Below, piece after piece: positions 1 through 5,322 of a stretch of DNA of 7,125 nucleotides. Under the pieces are notes generated by a model. That model was not told the DNA's origin. It worked only from the letters and a program-made list of their open reading frames with translations, and searched no databases. The DNA lies in NCBI GenBank assembly GCA_936936565.1, contig CAKZIX010000094.1:1-7125 (forward strand), read 5' to 3'. The position numbers were made by a program, and so were the translations under genes. Position 1 is the stretch's first letter. Each line of letters begins with the position of its first letter. This DNA comes from an uncultured Nocardiaceae bacterium. Its GTDB lineage: Bacteria > Actinomycetota > Actinomycetes > Mycobacteriales > Mycobacteriaceae.

Positions 1-466
1 CAATCTGTTCCCACACCGCACCGCGCTGGACAACGTGATCGAGGCGCCTATTCAGGTGAAGAAGGTGCCGCGCGCGAAAGCCGTTGCGCGGGCAAAGGAT
101 TTGCTCGACCGGGTGGGTCTGGGGGAAAAGGCGCACGCCTACCCGGCGCAGTTGTCGGGCGGGCAGCAGCAGCGGGTGGCGATCGCGCGGGCGCTGGCCA
201 TGGACCCGAAGCTGATGCTGTTCGACGAGCCCACCTCGGCACTGGACCCCGAACTCGTCGGCGAGGTGCTCGGGGTCATGCGCCAACTCGCCGCCGACGG
301 CATGACGATGGTCGTGGTGACCCACGAAATGGGCTTCGCCCGCGAGGTGGCCGACCAACTGGTGTTCATGGACGGTGGCGTCGTCGTCGAATCCGGTTCG
401 CCCCGAGACGTTTTGACCAATCCGCAGCAGGAGCGCACGCAGATGTTCCTGTCGAAGTTGCTCTAG
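1..466 (+). CDS. Polar amino-acid ABC transporter ATP-binding protein (5' partial)
   Basis: Cytoplasmic ATPase subunit that powers an ABC importer, most like the GlnQ/HisP polar amino-acid uptake family. The frame is open from the window edge; the first full codon is at 2 and reads NLFPH, the segment just after the Q-loop. Walker A and the true start therefore lie outside. About 154 residues are visible. Seen in order are the ABC signature LSGGQQQRVAIARAL (about 152-196), Walker B with D-loop LMLFDEPTSALDPE (about 212-253), and the H-loop VVVTHEMGFARE (His codon at 323). The C-terminus, with DVLTNPQQERTQMFLSKLL, is typical of polar amino-acid ATPases. All catalytic motifs in the visible part are intact. 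The substrate cannot be told from this subunit. The gene ends 19 bases from the stop of the convergent operon; that gap holds only a very short GACG/CGTC inverted repeat. Confidence 0.93.
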   Translation, partial: NLFPHRTALDNVIEAPIQVKKVPRAKAVARAKDLLDRVGLGEKAHAYPAQLSGGQQQRVAIARALAMDPKLMLFDEPTSALDPELVGEVLGVMRQLAADGMTMVVVTHEMGFAREVADQLVFMDGGVVVESGSPRDVLTNPQQERTQMFLSKLL

Positions 467-485
467 ATCAGCCTTCGACGCGGCG

Positions 486-1115
486 TCAGCGGCGCGGCGG
501 CGGGCATGTGACGTCGCCGCGAACGATCTTCACGTCGAGGTCCGGGATCGACACCGTGCCTTGCACGATCGTGATGTCACGGGCGCCGGCGAGCAGATGG
601 TCGAGCGTGGCGCCGCCGGCGGACAGACCGAGATCGTCCGGCCGGCCGGCGAGCGAGATCGACGTGCCGGGGATGGTTATCTGATCACCGCGGCGGTTGA
701 GCTGGATGTTGCCCTGGAACCGGATGTCGGCTTGGGCGTACTCGATGTCGAGAATCGCATTCGTCAGCTGCACGGTCCGGTCACCGAAGTCCAGCAGCAG
801 CGTCACCGTCTGACCGAGCAACGTGGCCTTCTGGGTGGCGCACAGGCCGGTCACTTCGCCGTGACCCACGCCCAGCCGCAGCACCCACCGCTGCTCCCGG
901 TCGCTGCCCTTGATGGGCACCGGCGTCACCACGAACGAGGCGTCGCGCACGGCCAGCCTGCCGATGCTCGCGTCGAGTCGAGAGGCCTGCGCGTTGACGC
1001 CCCCGGCCAGCACCGCCGGACCGACCGCGCTCAGCAGTGCGGCGACGACCGCCAAGGCGGCGCCGAACACGAGCACAGTACGTGGCCACCGGGTGCCGTA
1101 ACGCGGCCCGGTCAT
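486..1115 (-). CDS. DUF6230-like single-anchor exported protein (operon gene 6)
   Basis: 209 residues, function unknown. A short basic N-terminus with GTRW (residues 7-10) precedes one hydrophobic segment (about 13-38) that acts as a membrane anchor or uncleaved signal. The rest should be outside the membrane and alternates hydrophobic and polar residues like beta strands. The only cysteines are Cys92, in a GLCATQ context, and Cys204, in RGDVTCPPP near the C-terminus. The last segment, VSIPDLDVKIVRGDVTC, lines up with the end of operon gene 3 (LAIPGLSLELVNGKPAAC), so I read this as a third, more divergent DUF6230 paralogue. The start ATG is fixed by an ATGA overlap with gene 5 (1112-1115). 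No Shine-Dalgarno sequence is visible before it, suggesting translational coupling. A remote relation to lipid-binding envelope proteins is possible but not shown. Confidence 0.82.
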   Translation of the reverse strand: MTGPRYGTRWPRTVLVFGAALAVVAALLSAVGPAVLAGGVNAQASRLDASIGRLAVRDASFVVTPVPIKGSDREQRWVLRLGVGHGEVTGLCATQKATLLGQTVTLLLDFGDRTVQLTNAILDIEYAQADIRFQGNIQLNRRGDQITIPGTSISLAGRPDDLGLSAGGATLDHLLAGARDITIVQGTVSIPDLDVKIVRGDVTCPPPRR

Positions 1116-1858
1116 TTGTCGGTCACGCGGATGGTGCTGTCGGCGAAGACGAACCCGTCCTGGTGGGGTCCGCGCACCTGGACCGCCCAGAGCGCGGCCT
1201 CGGCGTTGGCCGCCGGAACGACGTCGGGTAGCGGCAGCCCGTTGCCGGCCAGCGTCGCGGCCAGCGTCAGGAAGGCCTCGACCGGCAGGCACGGCCCGGA
1301 CGGGCCCAGCGGCGAGTGCGCATAGGGCGCCAGCACGTCGCCGATGGTGCGCAGCACCGTGTCGAGCCGGCCGCCCAGCACTCCCGCGTAGGTGGTGACC
1401 AAGGTCCGAAGATTCTCCGGGCTGACACAGAAATCGGCCTTGGCGACGGTGAGCCACAGTTCACCGACGGCGCCGTCGTTGCTGATCACCGACGTGCCCT
1501 TGTCGACGATTTCGAACACGCGGCCACCGCGATCGGAGGTCACCGTCATGTTCTCCAGCTCCACCTTGTGCACCCGCGCGTACACCGTGTTCGGCGGCGA
1601 CATCGAGCCGTCGCGCAACCGGATCGGTTGCGTGGTGAACTGGTCGACGCCGAAGAAGGTCAGTTTTCGGGCCGTGAGCTGCAGCGGGAATTCTGCCGGC
1701 TCGAAGCCCGGACTGTTGGCGGCGTCGCCGGGCGCACGCTCCTGCATCAGCGCCGCGGCAATGCGCTGGGGCCCGGCTGCGGTGCCGACGAGGATCGTGC
1801 ACGCGACGATCCCGACGAGCGCCGTCCGTGCGAGTCCGCCGGCTGTCGGGCGGCTCAT
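1112..1858 (-). CDS. Divergent exported protein of the DUF6230/DUF6114 operon (gene 5)
   Basis: 248 residues, family not recognised with confidence. The N-terminus has one hydrophobic segment (about 12-38), then an acidic and Pro-rich stretch, then a strand-rich region (about 57-143). Past the anchor there are two cysteines, Cys144 (ADFCVS) and Cys190 (GPSGPCLP); a third, Cys20, lies in the hydrophobic segment. It lacks the GTRW motif of its neighbours. Its two exoplasmic cysteines are only 46 residues apart, against 112-123 in the others, and a 58-residue tail follows the second. It is therefore either a strongly diverged relative or an unrelated exported partner. The start ATG at 1858 overlaps the TGA of gene 4 as ATGA. 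GGAG at 1870-1867 lies 8 bases upstream, inside the end of gene 4. The stop overlaps gene 6 in the same way. Confidence 0.8.
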   Translation of the reverse strand: MSRPTAGGLARTALVGIVACTILVGTAAGPQRIAAALMQERAPGDAANSPGFEPAEFPLQLTARKLTFFGVDQFTTQPIRLRDGSMSPPNTVYARVHKVELENMTVTSDRGGRVFEIVDKGTSVISNDGAVGELWLTVAKADFCVSPENLRTLVTTYAGVLGGRLDTVLRTIGDVLAPYAHSPLGPSGPCLPVEAFLTLAATLAGNGLPLPDVVPAANAEAALWAVQVRGPHQDGFVFADSTIRVTDK

Positions 1859-2295
1859 TCGCTGATCTCCGCCGGGTCGGCGTCGGAGGCCGGATTCTGG
1901 ATCGGCCGCTTCGGACCCCAGCCCAGAATCATGGCGCTGCCGAGGATCCCCAGCAACATGCCGAGGAACAGCCCGCCCAGGTTGGACGCGATCAACGAGC
2001 CGATGGACAGCGCCAGGCCCAGCAGACTCGGCGCCAGCCGTTGCGCCGGCGCGAGCCAGGCGATCACACCGCATACCATCATCCCGCCGCCGGTGAGCCA
2101 GCCACCGAAACCGGAGACGCCGTTGGTCACCAGCAGCGCGATCGGAGCCCGCGCCGAGAACGACACGATCACCCAGCCGCCGGCGATCAGCCAGAGGCCA
2201 CCCCAGAAGGGCCGGGTCTGCCGGAAGGCTCGAAACCAGGTGTACGCCTGGACCGTGCGCCGCCACAGTGCCGCCGCAGTTGCGTCGAGACTCAT
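1855..2295 (-). CDS. DUF6114 family membrane protein, copy 2 (operon gene 4)
   Basis: 146-residue integral membrane protein of unknown function. After a roughly 27-residue N-terminal segment with several Arg come about four hydrophobic segments (approximately 30-47, 58-81, 87-104 and 106-127) and a short polar tail. Features shared with operon gene 2 are RPF..GL....GG at the first helix (residues 28-40), the loop motif PAQR (83-86), and SNLGG...GM....LG in the last helix region. These match my recollection of actinobacterial DUF6114 proteins, which sit beside DUF6230 genes. The ATG at 2295 overlaps the TGA of gene 3 (ATGA). The bases before it have no purine-rich Shine-Dalgarno sequence, so translation probably depends on reinitiation after gene 3. 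Its 3' end supplies the Shine-Dalgarno of gene 5. Confidence 0.87.
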   Translation of the reverse strand: MSLDATAAALWRRTVQAYTWFRAFRQTRPFWGGLWLIAGGWVIVSFSARAPIALLVTNGVSGFGGWLTGGGMMVCGVIAWLAPAQRLAPSLLGLALSIGSLIASNLGGLFLGMLLGILGSAMILGWGPKRPIQNPASDADPAEISE

Positions 2296-3044
2296 CCGCA
2301 CGCCGCCGGCTTGCCGTTGACCAGTTCGAGGCTCAGTCCGGGAATTGCCAACTGCCCGAACAGCTGTGCGCTGCGCCCGACACCGGTGCCGGTGCCGAGC
2401 GCGATCTTGGCGTCGCGTGCGTCGAGTCCGAAGCCGCCGGGCTGGCCGCCGAGGCTCTGCCCGCCCGCGGCCACGATCTCGTCGACCGAGCGGCCGATGT
2501 TCGCGCTGCCGTCGATCCTGATGGTCTGCCCGTCGAAGTGCGTCACATCGGCAATCAGGTTCTTGGCCGTGACACCTTGCACCGGCGTCTTCAACACCAC
2601 GGAGTACTCGAGACCCGCGATGTTCTGGGTGATCACCGCACACAGGTTTCCGATGGTCGCCTCGTCGATGCCGATATGCAGCACTCCCACTTGGGTGGTC
2701 GAACCGTCGGCCTGCTTCATGTCGGTCTGCGCCATGATCGCGCTGAGCCCCTGGCCGCGGACGTCGTCGAGGCGCAATTCCAGCGGCGTGTTGGAGACGT
2801 TGAAGTTGGCCGCGAGCGCACCCTGCAGAACCGAGTCGGCGAGAAACCCGGACAGCACCGTCGCCGGCACGAGTACCGCCAGGGTGGGCAGCCACCGGGT
2901 GCCGTTGCGGGTGCGGGCGGCGCCGGCTCGCATCGACGCGCTGCGGGTCGCGGCCGCACTCTCGATATGGTCGCGAAACGCGTTGGCGCGCTTCGCAATC
3001 GCCGCCCGAAATGCGGCCGGCCGCGGACCGATCTGCGGGGTCAT
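2292..3044 (-). CDS. DUF6230 family exported protein, copy 2 (operon gene 3)
   Basis: 250 residues, function unknown. It has an unusually long basic cytoplasmic N-terminus of about 50 residues (10 Arg/Lys), then GTRW (48-51), one hydrophobic anchor (about 52-78), and a strand-rich exoplasmic domain. The motif IGNLCAV places Cys135 in the domain, and Cys249 is the second-last residue in a LELVNGKPAACG ending. These are the only two cysteines, suggesting one disulfide. The GTRW, NLC and C-terminal Cys layout fits DUF6230 proteins as I remember them from Streptomyces; some older annotations call such proteins cholesterol esterase, but no Ser-hydrolase motif is visible here. The ATG at 3044 overlaps the TGA of gene 2 (ATGA), with AAGGA at 3058-3054, 9 bases upstream. 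With gene 4 it forms the second DUF6230/DUF6114 pair. Confidence 0.88.
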   Translation of the reverse strand: MTPQIGPRPAAFRAAIAKRANAFRDHIESAAATRSASMRAGAARTRNGTRWLPTLAVLVPATVLSGFLADSVLQGALAANFNVSNTPLELRLDDVRGQGLSAIMAQTDMKQADGSTTQVGVLHIGIDEATIGNLCAVITQNIAGLEYSVVLKTPVQGVTAKNLIADVTHFDGQTIRIDGSANIGRSVDEIVAAGGQSLGGQPGGFGLDARDAKIALGTGTGVGRSAQLFGQLAIPGLSLELVNGKPAACG

Positions 3045-3433
3045 GCGCGCACTTCCTTCGAATCTGCGGACGGCTTCGCGGTGGTGCGATCGGGATCCCA
3101 GGCGATGGCCAGGCAGCCGCCGAGGGTGGCCGTCACCATCCCGACCACGAAGCCGCCGAGGTTCGACAGCGGGTAGGACGCCAGCGCGACCAGGATCGAT
3201 GCGATCCCGAGGGTGAAGCGCTGCGCCGGCACCAGCCAGATCGCCAGGCCCAACGCCAGCAGCGTCGCGCCACACAGCAGCCCGGCCCAGGCTCCGACAC
3301 CGGCGTGCACGATGTCGGACAGGAAGCCCAGCGGCAACCAGCACATGACGGCGCCGCCGAACATCACGAACAGGCCCGCCGCGAAGGGCCGCGACCAGCG
3401 GAACCGGCGGAACTGGTGGAGCGGCGCGTTCAT
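3041..3433 (-). CDS. DUF6114 family membrane protein, copy 1 (operon gene 2)
   Basis: 130-residue integral membrane protein of unknown function and paralogue of operon gene 4. About four hydrophobic segments are visible (approximately 17-34, 43-68, 74-88 and 92-112), with a polar, charged C-terminal tail rich in Asp, Lys and Ser. Shared landmarks are RPF..GL....GG (residues 15-27), PAQR (69-72), and SNLGG...GM....LG (90-105) followed by an AW at the helix end. The N-terminus is shorter than in gene 4. The start is fixed by the ATGA overlap with gene 1 (3430-3433). The upstream bases contain no evident Shine-Dalgarno sequence, which points to coupling with gene 1. The stop overlaps the start of gene 3. 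A partner role with the adjacent DUF6230 protein is inferred only from repeated pairing. Confidence 0.87.
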   Translation of the reverse strand: MNAPLHQFRRFRWSRPFAAGLFVMFGGAVMCWLPLGFLSDIVHAGVGAWAGLLCGATLLALGLAIWLVPAQRFTLGIASILVALASYPLSNLGGFVVGMVTATLGGCLAIAWDPDRTTAKPSADSKEVRA

Positions 3434-4083
3434 CGGTAGCACGGGGTGTAGGGATTGGAACTCAGCTTGGGCAGTCGCATGCCGTTGATCCGCAGGGTCC
3501 CGTCGAGGCGCGCGCCGACCGCGCTTGCCTGCAGATCGCCGACGACGGTCTTGCCGGGCGCACTGACCCCGAGCATGCCCGATGTGCCGCCGTACGCGGC
3601 GGCGTCGCGGCCGATCAGCGCGGGTTCGGCGACGTTGGAACCGTCGGGCGCGGGCGGTCGTCCGTCGGATGTCGCGGCGTCCACACTGGCGTTGCCGAGC
3701 TGCAGCGACGTCGCGGCGGCGCGCAGGTCTTTGACCACGGTCCGGCCGGTGGTGTCGACCCGGAGCGTGTACGCACCGACGATCGGGAACCTCAACGTGA
3801 ACGACAGGCACACCCCGTCGGCGATCTCGGCTTCGGGGATCCGCGCGTGGAGTGCGGGCACGGCGGGACCTCCGGGCTCGGCCGGAGCGCTCGAGGCGTA
3901 GGCGTCGAGTCCCTGCGGCACGGTCGCCGACCCGTGGGCGGCGAGCTTGAACGGCTGCCCGGCGATCGACAGATTGAGGGGCAGGATGCCGAGCAGCGAC
4001 ATGCCGCCGAGTGCGGCGATGGCCACGAAGGCCGGGATCGCGGCGAGGCCGAACCGGCGCCACCGCGTGCCTCCATGTCGCAT
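3430..4083 (-). CDS. DUF6230 family exported protein, copy 1 (operon gene 1)
   Basis: 217 residues, function unknown, first gene of the six-gene operon. GTRW (residues 5-8) leads into one hydrophobic anchor (about 11-34). The exoplasmic part begins with the pattern NLSIAGQPFKL, followed by Pro/Ala/Gly-rich linkers (about 63-77 and 140-155) and strand-like segments. The only two cysteines are Cys92 (ADGVCLSF) and Cys215 (NPYTPCYR, third from the end), equivalent to those of genes 3 and 6. A GTG codon lies directly before the ATG, but GGAGG at 4093-4089 is 5 bases from the ATG and only 2 from the GTG, so I chose the ATG at 4083. The gene ends in an ATGA overlap with gene 2. Transcription should start in the divergent region shared with the SPFH gene. 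Confidence 0.88.
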   Translation of the reverse strand: MRHGGTRWRRFGLAAIPAFVAIAALGGMSLLGILPLNLSIAGQPFKLAAHGSATVPQGLDAYASSAPAEPGGPAVPALHARIPEAEIADGVCLSFTLRFPIVGAYTLRVDTTGRTVVKDLRAAATSLQLGNASVDAATSDGRPPAPDGSNVAEPALIGRDAAAYGGTSGMLGVSAPGKTVVGDLQASAVGARLDGTLRINGMRLPKLSSNPYTPCYR

Positions 4084-4088
4084 CACTA

Positions 4089-4093
4089 CCTCC
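4089..4093 (-). promoter_or_regulatory. Shine-Dalgarno GGAGG of operon gene 1
   Basis: On the minus strand GGAGG is followed by TAGTG and then ATG. The 5-base spacing favours the ATG at 4083 over the overlapping GTG at 4086, which would have a 2-base spacing. It is the strongest ribosome binding site in the operon. Confidence 0.75.
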
Positions 4094-4230
4094 GAGATTC
4101 GATCGGCTCCTTGGTGCTCGCGACCAACAGGAGTCGTCGGACATTGTCGTTGACGATGACCGGCCGATCGTTAGCCGGGGTAGCGATTGTGGCACCGCTC
4201 ACAGCGGGGATGGCGCGGGCTTCGTCAGCG

Positions 4231-4240
4231 ATGCTAGCAT
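4231..4240. promoter_or_regulatory. Palindromic extended -10 element, possible two-way promoter
   Basis: ATGCTAGCAT is a perfect 10-bp palindrome and reads TGC-TAGCAT on both strands, which fits the extended -10 pattern TGN-TANNNT. Between 4084 and 4271 it is the only TANNNT on either strand. On the plus strand it predicts a start near 4247, about 25 bases before the SPFH ATG. On the minus strand it predicts a start near 4224 and a leader of about 140 bases before operon gene 1. No good -35 box is seen on either side, as is common for extended -10 promoters. Promoter activity is inferred. Confidence 0.5.
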
Positions 4241-4241
4241 T

Positions 4242-4251
4242 GTGATATCAC
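4242..4251. promoter_or_regulatory. Palindrome GTGATATCAC, candidate operator
   Basis: This perfect 10-bp palindrome lies one base after the palindromic -10 element. It covers the predicted plus-strand transcription start and sits just upstream of the minus-strand -10. That position is typical of a repressor site. The obvious candidate binder is the ribbon-helix-helix protein encoded at 5123-5278, because such dimers bind short palindromes and often control their own operon. The assignment is inference. Confidence 0.45.
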
Positions 4252-4260
4252 TTCGATAGC

Positions 4261-4266
4261 GGGAGG
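4261..4266 (+). promoter_or_regulatory. Shine-Dalgarno GGGAGG of the SPFH gene
   Basis: GGGAGG is followed by CTGTC and the ATG at 4272. The 5-base spacing supports this start codon. Confidence 0.75.
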
Positions 4267-4271
4267 CTGTC

Positions 4272-5123
4272 ATGGAACGTCAGGCATTTCGGATCAACGG
4301 ATTCGTCGTGCTGCTCGGTGCGCTGGTGCTCGCGGGCGCACTCGCGGCCTGGGTAGTGGCGCAACCGCAAGCGTGGGTTTTCGTCGTCGTCGGCGTGGCC
4401 GGGCTGCTGGTGCTGGCGGCGCTGACCGGCCTCACCGTCATCAACCCCAACGAGGCCAACGTGGTGCAGTTCTTCGGCCGCTATGTCGGTTCGATCAGCG
4501 AGCCCGGCTTCCTGTGCACCTACCCGTTGACCGATCGGCGCCGAATCTCGTTGCGCGTGCGCAACTTCGAGACCGCCAAGCTCAAGGTCAACGATGCCGA
4601 CGGCAACCCCGTCGAGATCGCCGCGGTCGTCGTCTACAAGGTCACCGACACCGCACGCGCGGCGTTCTCGGTCGACGACTACGAGGAGTACGTCGCGATC
4701 CAGTCCGAGGCGGCAGTGCGGCACCTGGCGACCACGCACCCGTACGACTCGCACGACGACACCCGGACCAGCCTGCGCGACGGCGCCGAGGTGGCCACGG
4801 AACTCACCGCCGAACTGCGCGAGCGCACCGACCTGGCCGGCGTCGAGGTGATCGAGGCACGCATCACGCACCTGGCCTACGCGCCCGAGATCGCGCAGGC
4901 GATGCTGGTCCGTCAGCAGGCCGCGCAAGTGGTGGCGGCCCGGCTCAAGATCGTCGAGGGTGCGGTCGGCATGGTGGGCCTGGCCCTGGAACGGTTGGCC
5001 GAGCAGGGCGTCGTCGAACTCGACGAGGAACGCAAGGCCGCCATGGTGTCCAACCTGCTGGTGGTGCTGTGCGGCGATCGGGCCACACAGCCGGTGGTCA
5101 ACACCGGTTCGCTGTACGCCTGA
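4272..5123 (+). CDS. SPFH/band-7 domain membrane protein
   Basis: 283 residues, of the stomatin/prohibitin/flotillin superfamily, whose members build membrane-bound oligomeric scaffolds and often affect membrane order or protease activity. Two hydrophobic segments (about 11-29 and 34-55) precede the SPFH core. The core starts with the typical VINPNEANVVQFFGRYVG (56-73) and continues with PGF...PL.DRR.ISLRVRNFET. VEV.EARITHLAYAPEIAQAML (191-212) then leads into the usual Ala-rich, charged helix ending near 260. The tail is short. The exact client is unknown. The start is supported by GGGAGG 5 bases upstream. Its stop overlaps the next gene as TGATG, so the two are translationally coupled. It is divergent from the DUF6230/DUF6114 operon and may share promoter elements with it. 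Confidence 0.93.
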   Translation: MERQAFRINGFVVLLGALVLAGALAAWVVAQPQAWVFVVVGVAGLLVLAALTGLTVINPNEANVVQFFGRYVGSISEPGFLCTYPLTDRRRISLRVRNFETAKLKVNDADGNPVEIAAVVVYKVTDTARAAFSVDDYEEYVAIQSEAAVRHLATTHPYDSHDDTRTSLRDGAEVATELTAELRERTDLAGVEVIEARITHLAYAPEIAQAMLVRQQAAQVVAARLKIVEGAVGMVGLALERLAEQGVVELDEERKAAMVSNLLVVLCGDRATQPVVNTGSLYA

Positions 5124-5278
5124 TGCCCGAGAAGAAGAAGGTCCTCCTGCGCCTGGACCCGGCGGTCCACGACGCCATCGCCAAGTGGGCCGCCGACGAT
5201 TTGCGCAGCATCAACTCGCAGATCGAATTCGCGCTGAAACTGGCGCTCGACCAAGCCGGGCGCCGGGTCAAGGGCTGA
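5123..5278 (+). CDS. Small ribbon-helix-helix (Arc-like) DNA-binding protein
   Basis: 51 residues. The short basic N-terminus PEKKK leads to a beta strand VLLRLD (residues 7-12). Then come a helix PAVHDAIAKWAADDLRS (13-29) and a second helix INSQIEFALKLALDQAGRR (30-48). This is the whole ribbon-helix-helix fold of Arc/MetJ/antitoxin-type proteins, which bind DNA as dimers through the strand residues. The ATG at 5123 shares its A with the TGA of the SPFH gene (TGATG). No toxin gene follows: the next element is an inverted repeat and then a convergent methyltransferase. I therefore favour a transcriptional regulator of its own operon over a toxin-antitoxin role. Database names such as HicB-type antitoxin would be fold-level only. 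Confidence 0.87.
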   Translation: MPEKKKVLLRLDPAVHDAIAKWAADDLRSINSQIEFALKLALDQAGRRVKG

Positions 5279-5285
5279 CGCGAAA

Positions 5286-5320
5286 GTGCCGTTCGGTGCG
5301 CTGGATGCACCGAACGGCAC
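5286..5320. terminator. Inverted repeat between convergent genes, likely two-way terminator
   Basis: GTGCCGTTCGGTGC (5286-5299) and its exact complement (5307-5320) form a perfect 14-bp stem with a 7-base loop. Past one mismatch the stem extends by three more pairs (5282-5284 with 5322-5324). It lies 8 bases after the stop of the ribbon-helix-helix gene and just beyond the methyltransferase stop. The tails are weak: GTTCACG on plus and TTTCGCG on minus, as in many high-GC actinobacterial terminators. Confidence 0.75.
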
Positions 5321-5322
5321 GT

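Noticed and set aside
477..487. GACG-CGG-CGTC hairpin between the ABC gene and the operon as a terminator
   Set aside because: The stem is only four or five pairs with a tiny loop and no T-run, and such repeats are expected by chance at this GC content.
1799..1858. Lipobox-like IVAC in the N-terminus of operon gene 5 (possible lipoprotein)
   Set aside because: An Arg lies close before the Cys, the hydrophobic stretch before it is very short, and strongly hydrophobic residues continue after it. A plain membrane anchor fits better.
1316..3216. Long open frames on the plus strand opposite the operon (334 and 462 codons)
   Set aside because: High GC makes stop codons rare in shadow frames. These encode Arg/Pro/Gln-rich, low-complexity products with no domain, while the minus-strand frames carry conserved motifs and exact ATGA junctions.
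2292..4083. Cholesterol esterase label for the DUF6230 proteins
   Set aside because: No GXSXG-type nucleophile motif or hydrolase fold signs are visible; the name would be inherited annotation without sequence support here.
4248..4928. 226-codon minus-strand frame opposite the SPFH gene
   Set aside because: A shadow frame with no recognisable domain; the plus-strand frame is a textbook SPFH protein with a good ribosome site.
5123..5278. Ribbon-helix-helix protein as the antitoxin of a toxin-antitoxin pair
   Set aside because: No toxin-like gene lies beside it; its neighbours are an SPFH protein and a convergent methyltransferase.
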